From: Clostridia bacterium
GTDB lineage: Bacteria; Bacillota; Clostridia; Christensenellales; Aristaeellaceae
Direction of reading: 5' to 3'
Length of the DNA stretch: 64,000 nt
Assembly (NCBI GenBank): GCA_017465155.1
Contig: JAFTWV010000101.1
Span: 1-64,000 of the forward strand
The notes beneath the pieces were generated by a model, which worked only from the letters and a program-made list of their open reading frames with translations, was not told the DNA's origin and searched no databases. Of the stretch, positions 50,711 through 58,900 are shown piece after piece. Each line of letters opens with the position of its first letter. Within the stretch, counting starts at the first letter, position 1. Made by a program: the position numbers and the translations under genes.

Positions 50711-51641
50711 GGCAGGAGCCTCCTTCGTTCGGCAGGGATGGGGAGGATTCCTCCGGCGGGGATGCTTTGCCGCCGGTCAGGCCTGCAAAGGTGTCCGGCC
50801 ATTGGTCGTAATCCTCCAGATAGCTGTAAGATTTGCCGTGAATCTTCCAGCCGGGGAATGTGTCCAGCGTGACGGTATGGATGCTGTTGAAGATGCTCTT
50901 TTCCACGTCGGGATTGTTTTCCTTGAGCTGGCGCAGGAGCATTTTGATTTCCTGACGCTTGCTGTCACCTACGCCGTCAAGGCTGTGATCGCGGGCTTCC
51001 ACGAACCGGCAGGCGCACTGGATGAAGGTCAGGCCATTTGCAGCGCACCAGTCCTTGATGCTGTCCTCGTGGATCATGTACATGGGACGGATGAGCTCCA
51101 TGCGCTCGAAATGGAGACTGTGGAGCTTGGGCAGCATCGCCTGCAGCTGGGAACCGCAGAACATGCCCATCACGGTGGTTTCAATCACATCGTTGAAATG
51201 ATGGCCGAGGGCAATTTTGTTGCAGCCCAGCTCCTGCGCACGGTCATAGAGAAAGCCGCGGCGCATGCGGGCGCACAGATAGCAGGGGTTGCGCTCGGCG
51301 TTGGTGGCAGCGTCAAAGATGTCGCTGTCAAAGATGCGGATGGGAATCTCCATCAGCGCTGCATTGTCGATGATCTTCTGCCGGTTGATGGGGTTGTAGC
51401 CCGGATCCATGACGATAAATTCCAGCTCGAAGGGCACGGCTGTGTGCCGGTGCAGCACCTGAAAGAGCTTCGCCAGCAGCATAGAATCCTTTCCGCCGGA
51501 GATGCATACACCGATGCGGTCGCCCGGGTGGATCATGTCATAATGCTTGACGGCAGCAATGAAGGGCTTCCACAGCGTCTTGCGGAAATCTGTGAGGATG
51601 CTGCGTTCGATACGCTCGCAGGGGGACAGTGTACGGGCCAT
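50703..51641 (-). CDS. TtcA/TilS-type PP-loop ATPase (tRNA 2-thiolation-like)
   Basis: A 312-residue cytoplasmic protein. The adenylating PP-loop SGGKDS is at 48-53. Cys120/Cys123 in PCYLC and Cys209/Cys211 in QCACR fit the cysteine pattern of TtcA-like enzymes that bind an iron-sulphur cluster and thiolate tRNA cytidine 32. GGGAGGTG precedes the ATG at 51641. It is divergent from an Rrf2 regulator with cysteines, so iron-sulphur or redox control is possible. Other members of this ATPase group have different substrates. Confidence 0.82.
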   Translation of the reverse strand: MARTLSPCERIERSILTDFRKTLWKPFIAAVKHYDMIHPGDRIGVCISGGKDSMLLAKLFQVLHRHTAVPFELEFIVMDPGYNPINRQKIIDNAALMEIPIRIFDSDIFDAATNAERNPCYLCARMRRGFLYDRAQELGCNKIALGHHFNDVIETTVMGMFCGSQLQAMLPKLHSLHFERMELIRPMYMIHEDSIKDWCAANGLTFIQCACRFVEARDHSLDGVGDSKRQEIKMLLRQLKENNPDVEKSIFNSIHTVTLDTFPGWKIHGKSYSYLEDYDQWPDTFAGLTGGKASPPEESSPSLPNEGGSCHV

Positions 51642-51665
51642 GAGGCACCTCCCGGAAAACAATGG

Positions 51666-51694
51666 TTGAAATCCTATTAACCTTGTGGTATAAT
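51666..51694 (+). promoter_or_regulatory. Promoter of the Rrf2 regulator
   Basis: TTGAAA, 17 bases, TATAAT. The spacer and -10 region (ATTAACC...GGTATAAT) could hold the regulator's own site. I could not define a clear minus-strand promoter for the divergent gene. Confidence 0.75.
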
Positions 51695-51738
51695 GGCATA
51701 GAAACGATAGGGAAAGAATCATCAACAGGAGGCGGGCT

Positions 51739-52173
51739 ATGAAAATCTCCACCAAAGGCCGCTATGCGATGCGGATGCTGCTGGACATGGCGCAGCATCA
51801 GAGTCAGGGAGCGGTGGCGCTCAAGGACATCGCAGCACGGCAGAATATCTCGAAGAAGTATCTGGAGCAGATCGCGCTGGTGCTCAGTCAGGCGAGGATT
51901 CTGCACGGCTCCCGCGGACATCAGGGCGGTTACCGGCTCATCGGCGAGCCCGCGCAGTATACGATCTGCGATATTCTGGAGACGATGGAGGGGTCGCTCC
52001 ATCCCGTGGCCTGCCTTGATCAGGCGCCCAATGCGTGCGACCGCTGCAATGGCTGCGAAACGCTTTACATCTGGGAAGGACTTGATCAGGTGATCCGCAG
52101 CTACCTGAACAGCATGACGCTGCAGGATGTGCTGGACAAGATGGAAGCCAGTCGGAAAAAGACGGACGCGTGA
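51739..52173 (+). CDS. Rrf2-family transcriptional regulator, IscR-like cysteines
   Basis: A 144-residue DNA-binding protein with an N-terminal winged helix (MKISTKGRYAMR...) and four cysteines at 92, 100, 103 and 106, the region that binds an iron-sulphur cluster in IscR and NsrR. It probably senses iron-sulphur status, redox or cysteine. CAGGAGG precedes the ATG. No isc/suf genes are in the window; the divergent TtcA-like/nitroreductase pair is the obvious candidate target. Repeat R1-B forms its 3' end. Confidence 0.9.
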   Translation: MKISTKGRYAMRMLLDMAQHQSQGAVALKDIAARQNISKKYLEQIALVLSQARILHGSRGHQGGYRLIGEPAQYTICDILETMEGSLHPVACLDQAPNACDRCNGCETLYIWEGLDQVIRSYLNSMTLQDVLDKMEASRKKTDA

Positions 52174-52192
52174 AAAGTGACATGCAATCAGC

Positions 52193-52489
52193 CGGCGTAT
52201 CTCCCCTGAAGGGAGAGACGCCGCAGCGTGTCGAAAAAGTGGCTGCGGCCACTTTTTCGAGAAAGGGAAGAGGTTCCGCTTCTGCGGAAGCGGGCATTTT
52301 TCACTGTCAGCCAAAGCTGATGGCCGTGAAAAATGTAAGGAATGGTTTCAGCTGAAGCCGAAACCGCCCCGCCCACGCGGCAAAGCCCCGCGATACGATT
52401 ACAGTCAGAGGGCCTGCGGGCCCTCCGACACCTCCCGTGGAGCTTTTTTGACAGTCTGCGGCGTATCTCCCCCGAAGGGAGAGACGCCG
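52193..52489 (+). repeat. R1-B: second copy of the hairpin-rich element
   Basis: Core 52224-52458 (235 bp) lies between two 31-bp stem-loops, CGGCGTATCTCCCC... at 52193-52223 and 52459-52489, which differ by one base. Six hairpins: 52231-52260 (13-bp perfect stem, loop TGCG), 52276-52293, 52295-52335 (with an inner stem), 52344-52365, 52376-52392 and 52408-52425. Differences from R1-A keep the stems paired. It begins 20 bases after the Rrf2 gene's stop, on the same strand. The region 52174-52493 has no gene. Confidence 0.88.
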
Positions 52490-52495
52490 TTTTTT
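52459..52495 (+). terminator. Terminator at the distal end of R1-B
   Basis: CGGCGTATCTCCC/GGGAGAGACGCCG stem followed by T6. It is the distal duplicate of the stem-loop at 52193, which has no T run. Confidence 0.8.
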
Positions 52496-53228
52496 ATGTT
52501 GTGGGCTTCATGGCTTTGCCAAAGGCAAGCTGCCGCACGACATGGCTGGCGATCAGCAGCCCCATGGCGGAGGGGACAAAGGCCGTGCTGGCGGGGATAT
52601 CCTTGCGGCGGCCGTCATCTGCATCCGTGACCAGCGCAGGGCGGATGGGTTCCTCGGTGGAATAGGCGACGGTCAGCCGCTTCACGCCCTTTTTGCGGCA
52701 GACGGTGCGCATGGCCCGGGCAAGGGGACAGACGCTCGTGGCGTATATATCCGCGATGCGCAGCTGAGAGGGATCAAGCTTGTTGCCTGCGCCCATGGCG
52801 GCAATGAGCGGCACGCCCAGCGCATCGCAGCGGACGGCCAGCTCGACCTTCGCAGCTACGGTATCCACTGCGTCAATCACGTAATCGTATTGGGTCAGAT
52901 CAATCGTATCGGCGTTTTCAGGCAGGTAGAACATGCGATGCATCCCCACGGCAACCTGGGGATTGATGTCCCGGAGCCGGGCCGCCATGACGGTTACCTT
53001 GTCCTGACCGATGGTGGAATGCAGGGCAATGATCTGACGGTTGAGGTTGGTGATGCTGACGTCATCGTTATCAAAGATATCGATGGCCGCGATGCCGGAT
53101 CGCACCAGCGCCTCACAGACATAACCGCCTACGCCGCCCACGCCGAAAACGGCTACGCGGGCCTTGTGCAGGCGGGAAAAGCCTTCCTCGCGCAGGAGGT
53201 TGATGGTGCGGGAAAACTGCTCGGACAT
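52494..53228 (-). CDS. tcdA: tRNA threonylcarbamoyladenosine dehydratase (ThiF/E1-like)
   Basis: A 244-residue ATP-dependent enzyme that cyclises t6A37 in tRNA. The nucleotide loop GVGGVGGY lies at 29-36, followed by DNDDVSITNLNRQ and the late VCPLARAMRTVCRKKG block typical of TcdA/CsdL. Own promoter. It converges with the Rrf2/R1-B transcript, its stop lying inside the latter's T run. Confidence 0.92.
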   Translation of the reverse strand: MSEQFSRTINLLREEGFSRLHKARVAVFGVGGVGGYVCEALVRSGIAAIDIFDNDDVSITNLNRQIIALHSTIGQDKVTVMAARLRDINPQVAVGMHRMFYLPENADTIDLTQYDYVIDAVDTVAAKVELAVRCDALGVPLIAAMGAGNKLDPSQLRIADIYATSVCPLARAMRTVCRKKGVKRLTVAYSTEEPIRPALVTDADDGRRKDIPASTAFVPSAMGLLIASHVVRQLAFGKAMKPTT

Positions 53229-53265
53229 TCTGCGTCACCTCGTTGGATTGGTTGGAGACTCTCCT

Positions 53266-53294
53266 ATGATAATGGGGAAAGCCGGGGTTGTCAA
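53266..53294 (-). promoter_or_regulatory. Promoter of tcdA
   Basis: Minus strand: TTGACA, 17 bases, TATCAT. Confidence 0.75.
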
Positions 53295-53301
53295 GAACAT
53301 G

Positions 53302-53334
53302 AAAAGCTGCTGCATCGTTCTGGCGCAGCAGCTT
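53302..53334 (-). terminator. Terminator of the GH4 operon
   Basis: Minus strand: AAGCTGCTGC pairs with GCAGCAGCTT, followed by TTTC; pairing extends outward through AACATGAA/TTCATGTT. Confidence 0.7.
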
Positions 53335-53338
53335 CATG

Positions 53339-54004
53339 TTATGTCCAGCTTTCCGTGATGTCAAGGATTACCTGAGCAATCTTCGGGCTGCCCGCGATGT
53401 AGCTTCCGTGACCTTCGCCGTCCAGCAGAATATATCGGCAGCCGGGGATGCAGCGGGCGATGTGCCGCATGTGGCTTTGCCGGAGCATATCCCTGCTGCC
53501 GGCGGTCAGCGCGGCCGGAACCCGGATGGAGCGCAGCTGTTCATCCGTTATGTCCGGCTCGGTGAGCATCAGGCGGAACAGCGGAGATCGGTTGAAAAAA
53601 TACATCATCCGGAAAAGCCACAGCCAGTGTGCCTTCAGTCCGGAAGGACGGACATTCACGCCGCTGGCAATGATCCCGCCTGTCAGGTCGGGCTGGCCGA
53701 TGGAGAGCAGCAGGGCGACAATACCGCCGTCGCTGAAGCCGTAGACGATAGGCCGATCAAGTGCCAGAAGACGGATGAAGTCCGCCATATCCGCCGCCAT
53801 ATCGGCATAGTGCAGCTCCCGGACGGGCGTGCTGCCGCCGTGGCCGCGGCTGTCGACGGCATAGACCGTGAAATGCTCAGCCAGCAGGGGAATCGCTGCG
53901 CGGAAGATATCAAGGCTTTCGCCGTTGCCGTGCAGAAGGAGCAGCGGGCGGCCGCTGCCTGCAACCTCATAATGCAGCGAGATGCTGCCGGTATCCAGGA
54001 TCAT
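53339..54004 (-). CDS. Alpha/beta-hydrolase
   Basis: A 221-residue esterase-like protein. The oxyanion HGNGE block is at 25-29, the nucleophile Ser91 in GFSDGG, and the catalytic His in EGHGSY near 200. AGGAGG precedes the ATG. Its start overlaps the stop of the 70-residue gene by four bases. It is third in an operon with the GH4 galacturonidase, so an ester (methyl or acetyl) on a uronate is a possible substrate, by inference only. Confidence 0.85.
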   Translation of the reverse strand: MILDTGSISLHYEVAGSGRPLLLLHGNGESLDIFRAAIPLLAEHFTVYAVDSRGHGGSTPVRELHYADMAADMADFIRLLALDRPIVYGFSDGGIVALLLSIGQPDLTGGIIASGVNVRPSGLKAHWLWLFRMMYFFNRSPLFRLMLTEPDITDEQLRSIRVPAALTAGSRDMLRQSHMRHIARCIPGCRYILLDGEGHGSYIAGSPKIAQVILDITESWT

Positions 54005-54213
54005 GCGCAGCCCTCCTGCAGCAGGAACAGTGCCCGCTTGTACAGGGGATCCAGATCGCAGCCGCAGGAGCCGCACTCCATATCCGCCTGCATGAGGGCG
54101 GATATGAGATGACTCCGGTCATAAGCGCCGGACAGATACTGTGCGGCGGGGAGCGCAATCAGGGCCCAGCCGGAGGCGGCGAAGCGGTGCATGATGAAGT
54201 CGAGCTCGGACAT
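54001..54213 (-). CDS. Small conserved-looking protein of unknown function (70 aa)
   Basis: A 70-residue protein I do not recognise. AGGAGG lies well placed before the ATG, it starts 15 bases after the GH4 gene and its stop overlaps the next start (ATGA), so it is almost certainly translated. The sequence is mildly hydrophobic and amphipathic, with an MECGSCGCDLDP cysteine patch near 46-57 that might bind a metal. No signal peptide is evident. Confidence 0.7.
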   Translation of the reverse strand: MSELDFIMHRFAASGWALIALPAAQYLSGAYDRSHLISALMQADMECGSCGCDLDPLYKRALFLLQEGCA

Positions 54214-54228
54214 GAGATGCCTCCTGTG

Positions 54229-55623
54229 TTACTCGAACCAGCCCTTGGGCAGATAGGCTTTCTGATTCTCCAGCATGTCGTTGAACAGCGTTTCACCGTC
54301 GGACAGGGAGACCCGGGCCATCTGCGGATCGTTCATGAAGGTGGACAGGCCCAGCTTCCGGTCGCAGGTCATGGCGGCGCGCAGGGCATTTTCCTGATTG
54401 TACACATGACGGGCAACCAGAGGCAGTACGTTCTCAGGTACCTTGCCGGCGTGAACCGGCTCAATGCGGTCATAGCCGAAGAAGGCGTTGGTTTCCACCA
54501 CAGCGCCCAGCGGCAGATTCTCAATCTGCCCGCGGTTGGGGATGTTCACGTTGGATACGATGTCGCCAAGACCGAGAATCGCCTTGATCAGCAGATGGCC
54601 TTCCTCGCCGGAGCCCTTGAGGCTGATTTCCTCTGCGCCGCTGATGAGATCATCGGAGCGCTTCATGCGGCGGGCAAGATCCTCCACGCGCCAGTCAACG
54701 GTGGTCAGGCCGTATTTCCATTCGCGGACAACCTCGGGGCTGCTGTTGTACCAGGGGGGCAGGAATTCCACCAGATGGCGGTCGCCGGCGGCAGCGATTG
54801 CGCCATAACGGTTGAACAGGTCGAACTTGATCCGGTGTGCAAAGGCGAAGGAGGAGTTCATCCAGTTTTTGTCTCCGCCATCCTCAAAACCGTCGTAATA
54901 CTTCTTTGCAAACTCAGCGTACAGGGGCATCAGATCGACGCCCTTCCATGTGGCGCGGGTTACCCAGGTAAAGTGGTTCACGCCCACGACCGTGGTGTAG
55001 ATATCCTGACGCTTCACATCGTCGGCCAGCCCCATATCCTTGAGCATTCCGCACAGGAGCTTCTGCGTGCCGAAGACCTCATGGCAGCAGCCGAAGGCCT
55101 TGATTTGCGGGAATACCTCGTACAGCGTGCGTACGCAGAGCGTCATGGGATTGGTATAGTTAATGACCCATGCGTCGGGGGCGTAATCGCGGATGGCTTC
55201 GCAGATCTCGACAAACATGGGGATGGTACGCATGGCACGCATGAAGCCGCCGGGGCCGACGGTATCGCCTACGGGCTGCCATACGCCCACGCGTTCGGGC
55301 AGATGCACGTCGGAGCGCATCTCCTCGAAGGTGCCGGGCAGGATGGAGATGATGACGAAGTCTGCGCCGGCGAGGGCCTCCTGCAGGCTGGAGGAAACCT
55401 CGAAATCCCAGTGGGATTTGGCGTCAGGGTGCGCATTGATTTTTTCGCCGATGATCCTGTTGCGCTCGGCGGCGCTGCGGTCGATGTCGTAGAGACGGAC
55501 GGTACCGCTGATCTGCTCGTCGCAGGCAATATCAGTCATAAAGCCCCACGCCCAGCCGCGGGAGCCGCCGCCGATGTAGGCCACTGTCAGTCCGGTAACG
55601 CGGTTATCGTGATGCTGAATCAT
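54229..55623 (-). CDS. lplD: GH4 alpha-galacturonidase, LplD-like
   Basis: A 464-residue NAD- and metal-dependent glycosidase. The NAD loop is IGGGSRGW (17-24). The active-site motif is CHEV at 180-183, the signature of the alpha-galacturonidase branch of GH4 (alpha-glucosidases and -galactosidases have other residues after CH). NYTNPM near 155-160 is also typical. It would release galacturonate from imported pectin oligomers, completing the lpl pathway whose transporter lies 50 kb away. AAAGGGG precedes the ATG. It heads a three-gene operon. Confidence 0.9.
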   Translation of the reverse strand: MIQHHDNRVTGLTVAYIGGGSRGWAWGFMTDIACDEQISGTVRLYDIDRSAAERNRIIGEKINAHPDAKSHWDFEVSSSLQEALAGADFVIISILPGTFEEMRSDVHLPERVGVWQPVGDTVGPGGFMRAMRTIPMFVEICEAIRDYAPDAWVINYTNPMTLCVRTLYEVFPQIKAFGCCHEVFGTQKLLCGMLKDMGLADDVKRQDIYTTVVGVNHFTWVTRATWKGVDLMPLYAEFAKKYYDGFEDGGDKNWMNSSFAFAHRIKFDLFNRYGAIAAAGDRHLVEFLPPWYNSSPEVVREWKYGLTTVDWRVEDLARRMKRSDDLISGAEEISLKGSGEEGHLLIKAILGLGDIVSNVNIPNRGQIENLPLGAVVETNAFFGYDRIEPVHAGKVPENVLPLVARHVYNQENALRAAMTCDRKLGLSTFMNDPQMARVSLSDGETLFNDMLENQKAYLPKGWFE

Positions 55624-55657
55624 TTGTTGGAACCCCTTTCACGGTTGCGTTGCTTCT

Positions 55658-55686
55658 ATTATACCGACGGCTGCAGCGTTTGTAAA
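55658..55686 (-). promoter_or_regulatory. Promoter of the GH4 operon
   Basis: Minus strand: TTTACA, 17 bases, perfect TATAAT. Confidence 0.75.
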
Positions 55687-55712
55687 GATACTTCCGGAAG
55701 CCCTGCGCATAT

Positions 55713-55753
55713 AAAAAATCAGCCGGCCCGCTGGAAAAGGCGAACCGGCTGAT
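55713..55753 (-). terminator. Terminator of ilvE
   Basis: Minus strand: ATCAGCCGG pairs with CCGGCTGAT, followed by T6. Confidence 0.85.
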
Positions 55754-55780
55754 ATCACAGGTGTTTTGCTGGCATATGGA

Positions 55781-56806
55781 TTATTTTACCGTTACGACCC
55801 AGCCTTCGGGCGCTTCGATCTCGCCCATCTGGATGCCGCGCAGGGTGTTGTAGAGCTTTGTCAGCACCGGGCCCATCTTTTCCTTGCCGGAGGGGAAGAC
55901 GATTTCCCTGCCGTGGTCGCTGATCGAGCCAACGGGGCTGATGACCGCCGCCGTGCCGCACAGGCCGCACTCGGCAAACTCAGGCACCTCGGCAAAGGGA
56001 ACCTCGCGGTGCTCCACCTCCATGCCCAGATACTTCTCCGCCACGATCATCAGGCTCCGGCGGGTGATGGAGGGCAGAATGGAATCCGACTTGGGGGTGA
56101 CGAGCTTGTTGTCCCTGGTGACGAAGATGAAATTCGCGCCGCCTGTTTCCTCGACCTTGGTGCGGGTGGCAGCGTCAAGGTACATATTTTCGGCAAAGCC
56201 CTCGCGGTGCGCCTCCATGATGGGATGGAGGGACATGGCGTAGTTCAGGCCTGCCTTGATGGCGCCGGTGCCGTGGGGGGCTGCACGGTCATAATCGGAA
56301 ATCTTCAGGGCGATGGGCTTTACGCCGCCCTTGAAGTAGGGGCCTACGGGCGTGCAGAAGATGCGGAACTCGAATTCCTCCGCGGGCTTTACGCCGATGA
56401 CGGAGTTGGTGCCGATCATGAAGGGACGCAGATACAGGGATGCGCCGGTACCATAGGGCGGTACGTAGGCAGCGTTGGCTTCCACAACCATCTTCACCGC
56501 TTCCACGAACTTTTCCACCGGGAAGGCGGGCATTTCCAGACGCGCGCAGGTATCGGCCATGCGCTGAGCGTTCAGGTCAGGGCGGAAGGTCACGATGCGG
56601 CCGTCCTTGGTGTAGTAGGCCTTCAGGCCCTCAAAGCAGGCCTGGCAGTACTGGAAGACGCAGGCGCACTCGTTCAGGGTGATGTTCGCGTCGGTCTCCA
56701 GACCGCCTTCCTCCCATTTGCCGTCCTTAAAGCGGCATACATAGCGATAATCCGTCTTGATATATCCGAAGCCGAGGCTGCTCCAATCGATGTTCTTGTT
56801 CTCCAT
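55781..56806 (-). CDS. ilvE: Branched-chain amino acid aminotransferase
   Basis: A 341-residue PLP enzyme (fold type IV) for the last step of Leu, Ile and Val synthesis or the first of their breakdown. The PLP lysine is Lys184 in GAIKAGLNYA. Blocks FQYCQACFEGLKAY and FGLCGTA-like ECGLCGTAAVISPV match the long-form BCAT group. AAGGAG precedes the ATG. Single gene with its own promoter and terminator. Confidence 0.94.
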   Translation of the reverse strand: MENKNIDWSSLGFGYIKTDYRYVCRFKDGKWEEGGLETDANITLNECACVFQYCQACFEGLKAYYTKDGRIVTFRPDLNAQRMADTCARLEMPAFPVEKFVEAVKMVVEANAAYVPPYGTGASLYLRPFMIGTNSVIGVKPAEEFEFRIFCTPVGPYFKGGVKPIALKISDYDRAAPHGTGAIKAGLNYAMSLHPIMEAHREGFAENMYLDAATRTKVEETGGANFIFVTRDNKLVTPKSDSILPSITRRSLMIVAEKYLGMEVEHREVPFAEVPEFAECGLCGTAAVISPVGSISDHGREIVFPSGKEKMGPVLTKLYNTLRGIQMGEIEAPEGWVVTVK

Positions 56807-56872
56807 GATGAATCACTCCTTCGTGATGATTGCCATCCTGCACGGTTCAGGAAGGTGCAGGGCTATTTTGTT

Positions 56873-56901
56873 ATTATAGGACGTTCAGAACGGTATTTCA
56901 A
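56873..56901 (-). promoter_or_regulatory. Promoter of ilvE
   Basis: Minus strand: TTGAAA, 17 bases, TATAAT. The ~65-base leader contains a CCTGCAC/GTGCAGG stem without T run (about 56836-56860). No T-box features were recognised. Confidence 0.75.
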
Positions 56902-56987
56902 GCGGAATCCTGCACTTATCGTGGTTTTTTCATGTTTTGGCAGACACGGGGAAAATGACGGAAAAGCTGGAAATGACCAGATTCAAC

Positions 56988-57018
56988 ATTGACAACTGAC
57001 TGTCAATCTGAGTACAAT
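56988..57018 (+). promoter_or_regulatory. TetR-gene promoter with overlapping palindromic operator
   Basis: TTGACA (56989-56994), 18 bases, TACAAT (57013-57018). The -35 box is one arm of an inverted repeat, ATTGACA-ACTGAC-TGTCAAT (56988-57007), in the size range bound by TetR dimers. Self-repression by the downstream regulator is likely. Confidence 0.7.
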
Positions 57019-57082
57019 GAGACCGGATTAAAGTGAACGTGTTCATAAAAACAGGGGACAGCTTGTGGATAAAGGAGGCATC

Positions 57083-57613
57083 ATGCCGAAAATCATTGAC
57101 GCTCTGCGGGAAAACCTGCTGCGGGAGGCACGTGCCATGCTGCTCAGAGACGGCGGCAGGGAGCTGACCATCCGCAACATCGCTGCCGCCTGCCATGTGG
57201 CCGTCGGCACGGTGTATAACTATTTCAAATCAAAGGACGAGCTGATGGCTTTCGTGATGCTGGAGGACTGGCAAACAGGCGTGGCGGCCATGAGTCGGGC
57301 TGCGGCGGAATCGCCGGATGTCCTCAGCGGATTGCGCAGTATTTACGACGGGCTGCTGGCCTTTGAAAACCTCTATCGCGAGGCATGGCGGCATTACGCG
57401 GCGGATCACGATGCTGTCACGCAGATCGATCTGCGGCACCGCCTGGTGATTGAGCAGCTGTCCGTGATGGTTTCCGGGCTGCTGGTGCGTCATGATGCGC
57501 TGTGGACGGCGTATCTGCCAACCTTTCTGTCTGAAACGCTGCTCAGCGCTGCCGGACGCGGCGAGGGCAGCTTTGAGGAGCTTGAACCCGTTCTGAACCG
57601 ACTGATCGCATGA
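57083..57613 (+). CDS. TetR/AcrR-family transcriptional regulator
   Basis: A 176-residue repressor. The helix-turn-helix (about 20-60) reads LTIRNIAAACHVAVGTVYNYFKSK, interrupted here only for description; the rest is the ligand-binding domain. AAAGGAGG lies at proper spacing before the ATG at 57083; the GTG at 57065 is upstream of that site. It is followed within 17 bases by a flavin-reductase-like gene, its likely target together with itself through the palindrome at 56988. Confidence 0.9.
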   Translation: MPKIIDALRENLLREARAMLLRDGGRELTIRNIAAACHVAVGTVYNYFKSKDELMAFVMLEDWQTGVAAMSRAAAESPDVLSGLRSIYDGLLAFENLYREAWRHYAADHDAVTQIDLRHRLVIEQLSVMVSGLLVRHDALWTAYLPTFLSETLLSAAGRGEGSFEELEPVLNRLIA

Positions 57614-57630
57614 TAAAGGAGGAATCCCCC

Positions 57631-58545
57631 ATGTCCAGCTTCAAGGATCTGCGAATTGTGGACAATTTCTATCAGACCTCGGCGTACTATCCCATGCCTA
57701 CGGTGCTCATCTCAACGCTGTCGCCCGACGGCAAGACCAATCTCGGCCCCTACTCTCTTGTTTCGCCCTACTACATCGCGGGCAAGGATTACTATGCGAT
57801 GCTCCTGTGCTGCCGCAATTCCTCCAACACGGCGCAGAACATCCTGCGCGGCAGCAAATGCGCCCTGAATTTCATCACCGATGACCGCAAGACCTTCAAG
57901 GAAGCGGTTCGTCTTGGTTTCCCGGGCGACACCACCGAGGAAAAGATGAAGGACTGCCCCTTCCGGCTCGAAAAGGGACTGGCGGAGGGCTCCGATCGCC
58001 CGCAGGTGATGTCGGACGCCTATCAGGTGTTCGAATGCACGTGGGTACGCGAGCTGGACGGCGCGCAGGATGATCAGCCTGGTGAGCTGAATGGCTATCC
58101 GGAACCCTATCACGACTTCAACGGCATCACCAGCAAATTCGGCGCGCACTTCATTCTCAAGGTTGACAAGATCCTGATGAAGGAAAAGCAGTATAACGGT
58201 ATTATCAACGGTGTGAAGGCGAAGGATTTCCCGCGGGTGCCGGTAGATTACGGCTATCGTGACTCGAAGAATTTCTGGTACACGAAGTTCCGGCGTCCGA
58301 TTCCGGAGCTGCTGCCGGTACGCGAGGCGTCGCTGGAGAGTGTGCGGTATGCGGCGGACCGCATTGACGATACGGTAAAGTTCACGGATGCGGCATGCAT
58401 GAAGCTGATCAAGGTACCGCGTATTTTCCTGCCGACGGCTTTGAAGGGCTGCGTAAAGTGGGCGAAGGAAAACGGCGTGACATTGATTGACGAAAAGGAA
58501 ATGGACATCATCAACGACAAGCGAGCCAAGGAGAAGATGAAATAA
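57631..58545 (+). CDS. Flavin reductase-like domain protein
   Basis: A 304-residue protein with an N-terminal split-barrel FMN-binding domain of the flavin reductase type (PMPTVLISTLSPDGKTNLGPYS, then FKEAVRL and an HFILKVDKI strand) and a ~100-residue C-terminal extension. AAAGGAGG lies eight bases before the ATG at 57631. Co-transcribed with the TetR gene, so it may respond to a toxic or electrophilic compound. Ends in R2 copy 3. Confidence 0.82.
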   Translation: MSSFKDLRIVDNFYQTSAYYPMPTVLISTLSPDGKTNLGPYSLVSPYYIAGKDYYAMLLCCRNSSNTAQNILRGSKCALNFITDDRKTFKEAVRLGFPGDTTEEKMKDCPFRLEKGLAEGSDRPQVMSDAYQVFECTWVRELDGAQDDQPGELNGYPEPYHDFNGITSKFGAHFILKVDKILMKEKQYNGIINGVKAKDFPRVPVDYGYRDSKNFWYTKFRRPIPELLPVREASLESVRYAADRIDDTVKFTDAACMKLIKVPRIFLPTALKGCVKWAKENGVTLIDEKEMDIINDKRAKEKMK

Positions 58546-58900
58546 GGGGATCAAGCAACGGAGTAAAAAAGGGGTGTCGAGAGGGCCGTTGGCCCTTCGC
58601 GGGGTCAAGGGGCAGGGCCCCTGCCGCCGGAGGCCCCGCCGGAGCGGAACCGAACCATACGCCTTCGATAAATTTCACGGAACGTGAAAAGCATCGAACA
58701 GTACGCCACTCCCAAGAGGATCATCCCCCAGAGAAATGCCTCCCGGAGAACCATCGCTTCCCAAAGAACTGTCCTCCCCGAGATCGCCTCCCGACCATAA
58801 CGCTGTTTCCCCTGAAAAGTCATCATACATACCCCCTGTTGTTCCCCACTGCTGCAAGGATTCCATGACATGAAGAGCTTCAAACAAGGAGGAAAAAACG
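58546..58900. other. Gene-free stretch with R2 copy 3
   Basis: The first part is the R2 repeat; 58736-58900 carries a run of CTCCC-containing phrases (GCCTCCCGG, TCCTCCCCG, GCCTCCCGA) and the AAGGAGG site for the next gene. No convincing promoter or gene was found. A 92-codon minus-strand ORF crosses the repeat and is not supported. Confidence 0.7.
58565..58730 (+). repeat. R2 repeat, copy 3
   Basis: Begins AAAAAAGGGGTGTCGAGAGG 20 bases after the stop codon of the flavin-reductase-like gene, on the same strand, with a GGGCC/GGCCC hairpin. Its 3' half has CCATACGCCTTCGAT and a perfect TTTCACG/CGTGAAA hairpin (58673-58679, 58683-58689) where copy 1 has ATGTCTC/GAGATAT: different sequence, same pairing. 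Confidence 0.75.

Noticed and set aside
56807..56872. A T-box or Leu/Ile/Val attenuator before ilvE
   Set aside because: The leader is only ~65 bases with a single small hairpin and no T-box sequence or leader peptide rich in branched-chain codons.
58605..58883. A 92-codon minus-strand ORF with a hydrophobic stretch
   Set aside because: It spans repeat R2 and has no good start signal; the repeat explains the open frame.
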